Shown piece after piece: positions 13,845 to 25,289 of a stretch of DNA of 64,000 nt. Under the pieces are notes generated by a model. The model searched no databases and was not told the origin of the DNA. It saw nothing but the letters and a program-made list of their open reading frames with translations. The DNA is from Neocallimastix lanati (nom. inval.) (lineage: Eukaryota; Neocallimastigomycota; Neocallimastigomycetes; Neocallimastigales; Neocallimastigaceae). Numbering within the stretch: the stretch's first letter is position 1; the number at the start of each line of letters is the position of its first letter. The DNA lies in NCBI GenBank assembly GCA_016946835.1, contig JACVTC010000038.1:17501-81500 (forward strand), read 5' to 3'. Made by a program: the position numbers and the translations under genes.

Positions 13845-14156
13845 GAACCAACAAACAAACAAACAAATTAAACAGAATAGTATATATATATATATATATA
13901 ATATTAAAATAATTAATTTTCATATTTAATAATTTTTTTAGTAGTTTTTTATCTAAATTAAAATAATAAATAAATAAATAAAAAATTAAATAAAAATATT
14001 TTTATATAAAATGCTAAAACAATACATATATCTTTATATTAAAGTCTTTTACATTCATATAATCGAAGTTTATTTATTGTTTATTTACGTTAAGTCGAAT
14101 ATGACAAATTAATATTCTAATGATAAAGTTTATTATAAAATGGAGTCTTTATTTTA

Positions 14157-14189
<33 letters not shown>

Positions 14190-14313
14190 AGTAATATATA
14201 TATATTTATTATTATATATATTAACAATAAGAAATTCTGATATAAATGATAATATTAATCCATAAGGAGTTATCGATTTTTGGACAAATTAGAGGCCCAT
14301 CAAAACTTATAAT
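13606..14313. other. Rab 3' flank and simple repeats
   Basis: No gene seen. The region holds the Rab 3' UTR, then A-rich microsatellites including a ~45-bp poly(A) near 13798-13843, (CAAA)n next to it, an AT run near 13877-13900 and another poly(A) near 14159-14188. The minus-strand frames through it are just poly-Phe translated from poly(A) and are not genes. Confidence 0.8.
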
Positions 14314-14317
14314 CTTC

Positions 14318-14378
<61 letters not shown>

Positions 14379-14755
14379 GTTATTATTATTATTTTATTTT
14401 ATTTTATTTTATTTTATTTTATTTTATTTTATTCAATCTGTACTTTATATTTGATATTCTACTATTTATTTTATTTTATTTTATTTTATTTTATTTTATT
14501 TTATTTTATTTTATTTTATTCAATCTGTACTTTATATTTAATATTCTACTATTTATTTTATTTTATTTTATTTTATTTTATTTTATTTTATTCATTCTGT
14601 ACTTTATATTTAATATTCTACTATTTATTTTATTTTATTTTATTTTATTTTATTTTATTTTATTTTATTTAATTTTATTCAATCTGTACTTTATATTTAA
14701 TATTCTACTATTTATTTTATTTAATTTTGTTTTATTTTATTTTAGTATTAATATA
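14314..14755 (+). repeat. TTA microsatellite followed by a four-copy minisatellite
   Basis: A (TTA)n run at about 14320-14395 passes into (TTTTA)n, and then a composite unit repeats about four times (near 14430, 14518, 14590 and 14680). Each unit is a (TTTTA)n stretch followed by a ~35-bp spacer containing 'caatctgtactttatattta' and 'atattctactattta'. The spacer is nearly invariant, with single changes such as caat/catt, while the pentanucleotide number varies. A long open frame crosses it but is only translated repeat (poly-Tyr then Phe/Leu/Ile). Confidence 0.9.
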
Positions 14756-14994
14756 AAAATTTCAGATTTGTTATGTTTTTATATATTTTTTGTTTTAAAA
14801 ATATTAATAAATAAAGTTTATTCATAGTAAACACAAAAAATATATATATATTACCAATAATATATTTATATATAAAAAAAAATCCTTATAAATAAATACC
14901 TAGAAAAAATTTTTTTTGTTATATCAAAATACCCAAATCATTTTATTTCTGATAGATTTAAATATATTATATTAGATTTTTTTTTTTTTCAGAC

Positions 14995-15200
14995 TTTCCC
15001 TTGTAAGCCTGATTATATTATCCCAGCCACAACAGACAACTAATACTAGAAAAACTTTATAGAGGGTTGTATCAGGATGTCCACATATAGTGCTCCCATG
15101 TCATACCATTTCGGTGTCGACGCTCTCAGTGACGAATTACAGAACCACAAGATTTGGAGATGTTGGATACGGCAAGCCACAACCACATACATAATAACAT
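14995..15200 (-). pseudogene. Decayed LINE 3' fragment
   Basis: Read on the minus strand, the block contains 'gagcgtcgacaccgaaat' followed by 'ggtatgaca', which resembles the C-terminal end of the LINE ORF2 copies on the plus strand at about 42865-42895, 47785-47830 and 54400-54440 (protein T(K/R)SV(D/N)(V/A)E). No open frame survives around it. The block is GC-richer than its neighbourhood, as the LINE copies are. This is probably an old 5'-truncated LINE insertion in the opposite orientation. The match is short, so confidence is moderate. Confidence 0.5.
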
Positions 15201-15227
15201 TATATTAAATAAAAACTTTTTTTTTTT

Positions 15228-15530
15228 TTTGGATGGCTTTATCGAGTGTTTAGCATTAGCGCTCTAATATGCATATTATTTTTGAGGATTTTCTAGTACA
15301 CTTTTTTCTCGGAGGTGTCTCTCCTATTCCTAACTTCTCTTTGAAAAGAAGGTAATTATAATTATAACCTAACCCAATGTAATACATATTAGCTCACTTG
15401 GGAATTGTAGATTTGCCAGAAAGATTGCTTTTATAGAATATATCTACATTGCAATTAATAAATAAATCTATGGAAGTGTATTCTCTTCCAAAGAGAATAC
15501 ACATCTAACAAAAAAAAAGTAATAATAATT
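15228..15530 (+). other. GC-richer noncoding island ending in a hairpin and A-run
   Basis: A complex, non-repetitive block of about 300 bp without an open frame. Its end carries a perfect 12-bp inverted repeat (gtgtattctctt / aagagaatacac, loop cca) at about 15476-15502, followed shortly by a run of nine A. The left arm resembles 'gaagtgtactctcttc' at the end of a LINE copy (48186-48201). It may be a LINE 3' UTR or a SINE-like element; not resolved. Confidence 0.35.
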
Positions 15531-16792
15531 AATAATTCAAAAATAAATTTTAATATAATATTTTTAGCGATCATGCCTTTTTTTTTTTTTTTTTAAATAA
15601 AAAAAAAAAATATAATAATTAAAGTTTTTATAAATTATTATTGTTATTATCTACTTTTTATATTAAAAATTATTATTGTAATTAATTAAAAAATTGAAAT
15701 ATTAGAATTATAATTATAATAATAACAATTATATGACAATTATTTATTTTTTAAAATTTACAATTATATAAAATAATTTCTTATTTTTTTTTTTTTTTTT
15801 TTTTTTTTATTTTTTATTTTATTTTTTTTTTTCTTATTTATTAAAAAGAAAATTATTTGTTATGATATATATAAAGCTTAACAATACAATTTTTTTTGAT
15901 AATTAAATGAAAATATTTATAGAAATAAAATTTCTAATATATAATAATTTTTTTTTTTTTTTTTTTTTTTTAAATAAATAATATATTGTAAATAGCAAAT
16001 ATTATATATAAATAAAATTCATGGGAAAATTTTTTATATTTTCAATTCAACAGAAAAAATCTTTATATTTCAATACTTTATATAATCTTTTTTAATTTTG
16101 AAATTTAATTGATAAATTAAAAAAAAAAAAAAAAGAAAAAAAGATAAAAATAAATATATATATATATATACATATATACATATACTTTATAAATTTATCA
16201 AATTCTTGGTTTTAAATATATAAATTTTTATTCAAAATTTTAACATAATACCAGTGAAATCAAATCAATTAAAATTAAGAATCTAATAAATCTATTAATA
16301 AATTGAAAGAATTTCAACCAATAGCTAATGTATATATCTTTCCTTTAATAAAATGCAAATGTTAAAATTTAAATAAATAAACAAACAAAAAAACAAACAA
16401 ACAAATAAATAAATAAAAATTGAAAATAATTACTTTTTCATAATTTTTAGATTATAAATATGTATTGTTTAATTTTTAATTTTATAAATATCTATCTTAT
16501 AATGAAATGTATATAAAATATTAAAATTTTATTATATAATATTTAAAATATATAGTTATTAAGTTTATATACCAATATTTATATTATAAAAAAAAAAAAA
16601 AAAATTGAAAAGTGATTTATATAGTATTATACCATATTATATTAAAATAATATATATTCTTTAAAATAATAATTATAATAAAGGAGACGGTATATATATA
16701 TAACATACAAAATTCAAATATTTTATCCAAAATAATAAAAAAATTATTAGTAATTTTATACCAAAAAAAAAAAAAATTAATAAATAAATAAA
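15531..16792. other. AT-rich intergenic region
   Basis: About 1.25 kb of A/T-rich DNA with poly(T) tracts near 15577-15594, 15784-15810 and 15950-15972, an AT run near 16155-16185 and a poly(A) near 16588-16604. No gene seen; the last part is presumably the promoter of the membrane-protein gene at 16793. Confidence 0.7.
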
Positions 16793-17248
16793 ATGGCCGA
16801 AATTTCCTCGACAACTCGATTAGTATTATTATTTGTACAAAGTTTAACAGCTCCAGTAAGTATAAGTTATTTTTACTGGGCTCTTATAGTATTTATTCTT
16901 CATAGAAAGAATTGGTTAACACCTTCGGTTTTAATTGCAATGATTCATTGGCTATTTTGTTCATTATCAGCCTTTTTTAGCAATTTCATTTTTTTTTATG
17001 AAGATTATGAAGAAAGTAAGTAAAAATTTCAACACCAAAATTATATAATTATATAAATAGATATATATGTTTATATATAATTATGTTAATATTTTTTAAT
17101 TAATTAATTAATTAATTAATTAATTAATAATAATAATGATAAAAAGGAAATCAATCGAAAGGAAATTGGCTTGTTTCAGAAGTTATAAGTACTTGTTTTT
17201 ACTATTCAGCACAAATAATAGGAGATTGGTAAATTATATATTTATAAA

Positions 17249-17294
<46 letters not shown>

Positions 17295-18159
17295 TTATAA
17301 TATTTATTATTATTACAACAATACATATATTAAAAAATAATAAAATATTTAATATTTTTTTTTTTTTTTTTAAAAAAAAAAAGGTATCCAATGTTACTTT
17401 TAGTAAATCAAGATAAAATTTGTCGTTATATAAAATTAACATGTATCAATGTAAATATATCAAAATTGATGTATATGGGACTTTATATATTTACACCATT
17501 CACTACTCGTTCAACAATAACAAATACTGAAACTTCTAATTTTTATGAAATAAGGCATTATATTCTTATATTTATTTCATTATCAACTATATTATATCAT
17601 GCAACAATATTTTATTATATTAGAACTCGTTTCTGTATAAAATATAAAGAAATTATGAAAAGTCAGAACTTTTTAACTAAATTTAGGAGAATATCCCAAT
17701 ATCGTATTATGATATCGAGTGGCTATATTCTTTGTTCAACCCCGTTTATTATATTTTATATATTTATTATTTTATTCGATAGAAGAAAAGATGTTAATTC
17801 AGGAGAATATATTAGAAAGACATTCTTTAACGTGCCTTACTATATTATCTATATTGATCAAATATTATTGAAAAACTTGGTCGTTGTGAAACCGACTTCA
17901 AATGCACCACCACCTTATCTAAATCGTAATTCAGCTAGTTCGGCCGCTAGTGATGATCATTCTAATGTTAGTTCCAATCAAAACCCACCAGAGTCAAATG
18001 TTAGACCCCAAGTCACTGCCAGACCCATGCTCTTTAATAATTGGAGTGCTCCTCAAGGTTGGGGTAAACCAGAATATTTAAAACCTACGGATAAACCATC
18101 GAATGAAAATCAAAATACTAATCAAAGTCAAAATCAAAGTCAAAACCAACAAAAATCAA

Positions 18160-18164
<5 letters not shown>
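16793..18164 (+). CDS. Predicted seven-pass membrane protein (361 aa, three exons)
   Basis: Exons 16793-17015, 17147-17228 and 17384-18164 join in frame through GT...AG introns (131 and 155 bp), giving 361 residues. Splicing restores Arg75 and Trp102 across the junctions. Hydrophobic segments lie at about 22-38, 46-68, 83-111, 128-141, 160-182, 209-233 and 249-270, so seven membrane helices are likely, followed by a ~90-residue polar tail rich in Ser, Asn, Pro and Gln that ends in Asn-Gln-Ser repeats. No signal peptide, enzyme motif or classical GPCR fingerprint is seen. Helix count and a long cytosolic-looking tail resemble a receptor, but function is unknown. A (TAAT)n run and a (TTA)n run sit in the introns. 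The exon-1 ATG lies just after an A-rich leader. Confidence 0.75.
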
Positions 18165-18220
<56 letters not shown>

Positions 18221-18844
18221 TTAATATTATATTTTAATTTTTGTTTTTTTATTATATTATTTATATTATTTTATTATTATTTTTTATTTTTTTATTTTTT
18301 TTATTTTTTTTAATTGATTTATAGAGTAAATTCTTTATAATCAAAAAAAAAAAAAAAAAAAAAAAAATCTATCGATTATTTTATAATATTTTTTATTTTT
18401 ATATATACTTTATAATCAATAAGAAAAAAAAAAATCTGTCTATTATTTATAATATATATTTAAAGTTTCCATTTATAAAAAAAAAAGAAAAATGTAATAA
18501 ATTCTATCTACTATATATAATAATCCATTTTTTTAAAAAAAAAAAAAAAATAAAATAAAATAAAATAAAAAGAAAAAAATTATAAAATTTTATTATTAAT
18601 ATAGTTATACAAATAATTTGGGGAATATATGTAAAAAGTTTTATAAAACAAATTTTTATAAATTTGAATATATAAATATTTTTAGATTTACATTTTATTT
18701 ACATAACATATAGATTTAAATTTTATTTTTTTTATTAAAAAATATATATATAAAAAAACGCTATATTAAAATTTATAAATAATTCGAATTTTAAAATTAC
18801 AAAAAAAATAATATATACAACTCTAAATCTATATTATATAGTAT

Positions 18845-18904
<60 letters not shown>

Positions 18905-19045
18905 AATGGAACTTATATTATGAACTATGTTTAATTATTTTTATTTTATCAAAAGATAAATTAAATTTCTTTATATTATCATATATATAATAAAACGATA
19001 AAAAAATATATTATAAAAAAAAAAAAAACTAAAAATTATTTATAT
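18165..19045. other. Intergenic region with microsatellites
   Basis: An AAT run starts right at the stop codon of the preceding gene (18163-18220). Several poly(A)/poly(T) tracts follow, the longest a ~50-bp poly(T) at about 18847-18897. No coding sequence; it separates convergent 3' ends. Confidence 0.8.
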
Positions 19046-21643
19046 TTATAAGATTCCACACCAATTATTGTTTTCAACACTCCAATCACCGTTTTCATCT
19101 GAAAATACAATAAACTTATTTACTTCACAACATGGGAAACCTAAAGCAGTAGACCAACAAGCAACGGCAGAAGAGGAAGCGTTTTTAATACCGCACCAAT
19201 CGTTATTTTCAACACTCCAACTTCCGTATTCATCAGTGTTAACAATAAAATCGTTAACTTCACAACATGGGTAACCCAATACAGTAGACCAACAATCATC
19301 ATTAGCAGCCGAGGAAGAGGAGAAGGTTGCGGAAGAATTTTTAATACCACACCAATCATTGTTTTCAACACCCCAATCTCCATATTCATCAGAGTGAACA
19401 ACATTATCATTAACTTCACAACATGGGAAGCCTAAAGCAGTAGACCAACATGCATTAGCAGAAGCTGAGGATGAAGAAGAAGAAGAGTTCTTAATACCAC
19501 ACCAATCGTTGTTTTCAACACTCCAGTCACCATTTTCATCAGTTTGAACAACAAAATCATTAACCTCACAACATGGGTAGCCTAATGCAATAGACCAACA
19601 TGAATCAGCAGAGGATGAAGATTTACCAATGCCACACCAATTATTGTTTTCAATACCCCAATCACCATTTTCATCGGTGAAAATAATATTATCGTCACTA
19701 TCATTTTCACAGCATGGATAACCAAGATTAAGTGAGAAACATTTTTTTGAATTTGAATTACCATTACCAGTTTTACCAGATTTATCGGAATTACTGGATT
19801 TACCAGAATCAGTGGAACTTTTACCTCCAGATTGGTAATCATAACTATTTACATTGAATGATGGTAATTCATCCATATTCATAACAATTTTATGATTGAA
19901 ATATTCTTTAAGTTGAGCATCAGTATGATAATGATTTTGTAAAATAAATTCATTGTTCCAGGTTTGGAAATAACCCCACCAAGCTTCCTGGTCAACACAT
20001 TGTTGAATATCTGGAATACGTCCATTTTCTGATAAAACAACCATCTTTTTACCTCCATAGAAATCAAAGTGAGTATTGTATGCTGTAGTTTGTGGTCCAT
20101 GATCATCAGCATAGATATCAACACCAATAATATCAATGTATTCAATTGGAGTGTTTTCGTCATTATTACCATTCCAAAGCCAAATTAAATTATTTAATCC
20201 ATGATAGTTAACCATACGTTCATATAAGATTTTCCATAATTTAGCACAAGCTTTTGGATTATTACCCCACCAGAACCAGTCACCATTATTTTCATGAAGG
20301 GGACGCCAAAGTAATGGCATATTAACAGCTTGTAATTTCTTAATTAAACCAGAAACACGATCAATATCTTTAATAATTTTTTCATATTCCCAAGTACCTT
20401 CAGTGACTGCTTTTTCAAGATCGAAAGTGGTATCTTTTTTGTAGAAAGCAAAGTTACCAGTTTTACCAGCAATATTCCAATGCCATTGAGCAGACATAAT
20501 TCCTTTACCTTGATATTTCTTCCACCAATTAATTGCCATTTCAGTAATATCAGGATTAGTTGGTCTCCAAGTACAATCATTAGATTCAAAAATGAAATCC
20601 ATATTCCAAACAGCTGGCTTTTTACCAGCAGCATTCATAATACGTTTAAATTCTTCACCTTCATCACCAGCTTGACCGGCAGCACCGACTTGACCAGAAA
20701 GAATTCTTTTACCATAATTTGATTTTAAAAAATCATAAAGTTTTTTAGCAGCAGGTATAGCCTTTGGATTAACTAAAGTTGGATTTAATTTAGAAGAAAC
20801 ATCTTTAGCAGCATTTGGAGTATCATTAATGACGAAAGCATCAACCCACATCCAACCCCATGTGGAAACAAGACCAATGGTATTCTTTCCAGCTTTTAAG
20901 TAAACAGCACCGACATCTTTAGTTTCAAATTTTTTGTTTTCAGTAAAAGTAATATCACCAGTACTAGCTCCATTAACAGTAAGGGTATTAATCTTTTGAC
21001 CCATGTTAGCACAATAAATGATGGATAAATCATACATACCGGTTTGTGGAACATTTACAGTTACTGTAATAGAATTTCCTGGACTTTCGAATCTACCGAC
21101 ATAACCAGTACCAGAATAACCAGAAAGTTCTTTGAATACAGTTATACCATTTAATTTACCATCTTCAGCTTCATAATAGACTATATAATTATATAAATGT
21201 GTCAATGAAAAATATATTTTATAAGTATTTATTCATATTATAAATGTTAATTATAAAATTAGGTATTTAGAAATAAAAGATTTAATTTTTAAGGTTTAAT
21301 TAACCAATATCAATATTTATTTTAATATGAATTATTTTTACTAAATTAACAAATAATTAAAATTTAGCATTCTTTATATAAAAAAGTAAATTTAAATTTT
21401 TTGTAAATAATAATAATAATAATAATAATATTTATTTAATAAATTTTTATTAGGTATAATCAATAATTATAATTAATAATCATTATTCATCATTGAAATT
21501 TAATGTAAAATTTGTCCTCTTTAAAAAAAAAAAAATAAAACTTTTTATTTTAATTAATTAAAGTTTTATTGTTATGAACCTTTTTTTGTGATAACCCCTA
21601 CAATCAAAGAAAAACAAATTAATAATATATTCAGTATATTCAT
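19046..21643 (-). CDS. GH26 endo-beta-mannanase with CBM35 and five dockerins (gene 1, 732 aa)
   Basis: Exon 1 (21643-21580) encodes a signal peptide of about 20 residues ([19 protein letters not shown]). Exon 2 (21180-19046) joins it through a 399-bp intron, using the same phase as the three paralogues. Domains: CBM35-type module at about 22-142, GH26 catalytic domain at about 160-455, a Ser/Gly/Lys linker, then five CBM10-type fungal dockerins (about 502-539, 549-584, 599-634, 651-686, 696-731), each with the [11 protein letters not shown]...DE.GDW.VENN.WCGI pattern. Clan-A catalytic residues are visible: acid/base Glu318 in '[10 protein letters not shown]' and nucleophile Glu406 in 'VVLSENG'. 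GH26 enzymes mostly cleave beta-1,4-mannan; dockerins attach enzymes to scaffoldins of the extracellular cellulosome. The donor reads GTTCAT and the intron is over three times longer than in the paralogues, so exon 1 is slightly less certain than exon 2. No inactivating change seen. Confidence 0.93.
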
Positions 21644-21726
21644 CTTATTTATAGTTCAATAATTTTATATATAATATATTTGCAATGATTAAAATTATTT
21701 AATTTTACTATTTCTATTAATACAGA

Positions 21727-21762
<36 letters not shown>

Positions 21763-22285
21763 AATTATGAATTATTGATACATAAAAAAAGTGTAAAAGT
21801 TGTGATGGGTGATGGTTGATATTATTCTTTATTTATGTATATATATTTTGTATATTTTATTTTTATTAAATTTTTCACTTTTTTTTTTGTAAATAAATTA
21901 TCATTTATACTGTTTCATATATTATAAATAAAATAATATATGATATGTTGAAACATAATATTTAAAAATCAAAATCAAAAATATATTCTGCCAAATTGTA
22001 ATACATATTAATAGTAAATATTATTATAATAAATAAGATTATTAATAATTTTTGTGATAATTAACAAAATTTTTATTACTTATAAACCATTTTTAAGAAT
22101 TTAATACTATAACTATTATAGGTAAAAAAGTAAAATAATTATTATATTAATATTAGTTTATAGAGAAGCATATTTATATAAATAAGAAAAAAAGTGATGA
22201 GGATAAATATATAGTTATATATTTATTTTTTTTTATTTTAAATGATTATATAATAATTTTAGATAATTACTCAAGAATTTATTAA

Positions 22286-22318
<33 letters not shown>

Positions 22319-22508
22319 AAGTATATTGAAATCATGAAGAAATATATTAAAAGTAAACCTTTAAAAAATAAAATATTATGATTATTATTTTTAATATTAT
22401 TTTAAAAACAATAAAATAAAATAAATTAAATAATATTAAATAATTGAATAAATTTAAATATTATTAATATTAGTGATTAATAATAATAAATCTTATGAAT
22501 GATTCCTT

Positions 22509-22539
<31 letters not shown>

Positions 22540-22960
22540 CTAAATATTAAATATTTGAATAGAAGTCATATTAATTGCTCAGTAATTAAAAAAAATTAAT
22601 TTTTTTTTTTTTAAATATTTATAAATTCATATGTAAATAATTTTATTTTTTTTGTTATAAAAAGAAAATTTTAATTTTTTTTTAAATATTTATTAATTCA
22701 TATATAAATAATTTTTTAACCGCAATAATTGATAAAAAATAAAAAAAATTTATATAATATATATCTAACCAATAACATTTAAAGTTTCATTTTGAATAAT
22801 CAAATTGTTTTAAAAATTATTTTAATTTTATTATACAAAAGTATCATGTATTCTTTATAACTTCTTTAAACATTTTATAATTGTTTATATTAAAATTTAA
22901 AATCTCAAGATTAATTAATTTAATATATTAGAAAAAGAATTGTAATGTAAAAAAAATATA
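21644..22960. other. Upstream region of GH26 gene 1
   Basis: About 1.3 kb of A/T-rich DNA with a ~33-bp poly(A) at about 21728-21761 and an AAT run near 22290. A TATA-like 'tataaata' lies about 12 bp upstream of the ATG (coding strand), too close for a normal TATA box. No gene seen. Confidence 0.6.
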
Positions 22961-23625
22961 ACTTTAAATACTAATAAATAAATTAATTATTTTATATTGT
23001 TATGATATACAATAATATCATAATATGACTTGTATGACCTTATTTAAAATACAAAATTTTGATATAAAATGAAAATACAAACTTTAATTATTAATAAGTT
23101 ATTTATTAATAGTTACATAAAATTAAATTAATAAATCATTATATTATCACATGATTAATTATCATATGATTTAAAAGCTGATCTAAAATTACATAGTATA
23201 AAATAGAGTATTTATTTGTTTTATTATTAATTAATTTATTTATTAACTTTTAAAAAAAATTTGTGCCTCACACTAATTTATATAATATCATAAATTCTAT
23301 ACAAACACATAAAATTAATGTAAACATACATATAAAATTAATGTAAACATAAAATTTATAACATAAATTTTATGCTATGAAAATATGCAAATAATATATA
23401 AATTTATAAAGTTTTATTTTATTTTAATTATTTTAATTTATTATATTTTTATTATATTTTTATATGTTAATAATTTAATAATTTTTATAAATATTTCATT
23501 ATTTATATGTATAATTAATTCTTATTTTAAAATAAGTTTATAATTAAAGAGTATCATATGAAGAATAACTTTTCTTTATATTAATTAATTGCAATAGTAA
23601 TTGAGAAATTGTCATTTTTAATATT
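22960..23625 (-). repeat. Left arm of a large diverged inverted repeat
   Basis: The reverse complement matches the plus strand at about 33640-34180 in the same order. Shared blocks include 'aaaatttatgttataaattt' followed by 'tatgtttacattaatttt', 'atcatatgataa' and 'aagtttgtattttcatttta'. Indels are common. The two arms lie upstream of GH26 gene 1 (-) and gene 2 (+), so the genes form a divergent inverted duplication with the copia element between the arms. Confidence 0.65.
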
Positions 23626-23647
23626 TATTTTAATTATATTAACAATT

Positions 23648-23858
23648 AAAGCAAATTATGAATATTAATAATATAAACTTATAAAATTTAGTATTTAATT
23701 AAAATAAATTTAAATTATAAAATAAAATAAATAAATTATTTAACTTCTCCCAAGTAGAAATAACGGAGCCTAAAGAATTTATCATTTAGAATACAATTTA
23801 TTTTATAATTGTATGACCTTATCATTTAGAATACAATTTAGTTTATATTATAATTAAG
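23648..23858 (+). repeat. Left copy of a ~205-bp direct repeat flanking the copia element
   Basis: This segment, containing 'taacttctcccaagtagaaa' followed by 'taacggagcctaaagaattt', recurs in the same orientation at 31587-31794, just outside the other LTR. The left copy carries an extra internal duplication of about 18 bp (catttagaatacaattt twice). It is far too long to be an ordinary target-site duplication. Confidence 0.85.
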
Positions 23859-23873
23859 TTTTTAAATTTATTT

Positions 23874-24101
23874 TGTTTTTGATTAATCACTTTTTATTTA
23901 TTTTATTAAATTCTTATTTTTAATTATAAAAAATATTATTATTTATATATCAATACATTTACATAATACAATCATATTTTTGTACTAACTCATTATTATA
24001 ATATATATAAGCCTCAAATATTTAGTTAACATATACAATATTTATTTTAAATATATTTTAACTTAATAATTAATAAACTATAATAAACTTTATTTTTAAC
24101 A
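23874..24101 (-). repeat. 3' LTR of the copia element (228 bp)
   Basis: Read in element orientation it starts TGTTAAAAAT and ends ...AAAAACA. Its partner at 31327-31554 has the same length and differs at only a few positions. The purine-rich tract 'aggaggag' lies directly before it on the element strand (24102-24109), as expected for a polypurine tract next to a 3' LTR. Confidence 0.88.
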
Positions 24102-24558
24102 CTCCTCCTAAAGTTTAGTTCTGGTTTATTTAGAATTTTTCTAATATATATTCCCTAAATTTATTCATTAGGTTTGTATTTAAGTACTTCGTAAAACCGT
24201 CAGCTAAATTATCCATAGACTTAACATACTTTAATTTGATTCTATTTTCCTTAACTAATTCTCTTATATGGTGATGTTTTATGTCTATGTGCCTTGATTT
24301 AGGATTTATAGTTTCGTTTTCGCAATTGTATATAGCAGCTTTGTTATCAACATTAACAATAATATAATTTTGCTTTAAATTTAGTTCTTTTAGTATATTT
24401 TCATACCATAGACAATGTCTTGCGCATTCATCAATAGCATAATATTCACTTTCAGTTGTGGATACTGCTACAGACTTTTACAATTTCGAATACCATGTTG
24501 TAGGGGTAGAATAAAACAAAATTACGTAACCTGTAGTTGACCTCCTGGTCTCCTTATC

Positions 24559-25289
24559 TGTAAAGATATGATCAATATCTTTAGTACATTAATTAATTTG
24601 TTTTGTACATTAAATTATTTAATGTAATTCACGTTTACAAAATAATGCTAATGCATTAAATTATGTAAAATATATTAATTTATGAAATTAATTGATTTAT
24701 GAAAATTAATAATAAATTTATATTTTATATAATATATAAATTTAAAAAATATAAAATTAATTTTTAAATAACCTAAAATTTAGTAATAAAATATTTTAAT
24801 AATTTTAGTTTAATTTTAGTTTAGTTTAATTTTAGTTTAGTTTAATAAATAGTAATATATAATTAATAGTATTAATAATAAAAGAATAATAAATAAATAA
24901 TAAATAAGAACTTATTCAATTTGAGTCAAAATAAATTGAATAAAAAGCTTATTGAATTAGTTTTAGTTTTTTATAACTTTATTTAATTTTAGATTAGTTT
25001 TTGTTTATTTTATATTGAATATATGTTTAAATAAATAGAAATAGTATATTATAATATAATTAAGAAAAAATATAAATACATTTAAAATTATTCTATTAAA
25101 AAAATGTAGTTGTTATTAACTATTTTGCAGTTAATAACTAATAAAAAGAATTTTTATAATAAAGAGATTAATAAAAGAATTTTTTTAATAAAATAAATTT
25201 CATTAGAGTATTATTATTGATAGTGTTGTTTTTGTTGTTTTTTTGTTTTTTTTCGTAATTGTAATCTGCTCCATAAGGAACATTTTACA
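24559..25289. mobile_element. Nested solo-LTR-like insertion 1 (731 bp) in RNase H
   Basis: The insertion begins TGTAAAG and ends TTTTACA (TG...CA) and is flanked by the 5-bp direct repeat TTATC (24554-24558 and 25290-25294). Removing it together with one repeat copy restores the RNase H frame '...DSDFGGDKETRRSTTGY...'. It has no open frame of its own. This is the structure of a solo LTR left by recombination of a full element. Orientation is not determined. Confidence 0.88.

Noticed and set aside
13508-13923. Minus-strand frames of poly-Phe over and after the Rab gene
   Set aside because: They read antisense through the Rab last exon and a long poly(A); no support as genes.
14246-14827. Open frame of 193 codons rich in Tyr, Phe, Leu and Ile
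   Set aside because: It is the translation of the (TTA)n and (TTTTA)n repeats; the same repeat is open in other frames too and has no domain.
19068-20722. Overlapping frames on both strands of GH26 gene 1 (and the same at 35.5-36.7, 39.1-40.3 and 51.6-52.8 kb)
   Set aside because: They are shadows of the conserved coding sequence; identical shadows recur in all four paralogues and none has a domain.
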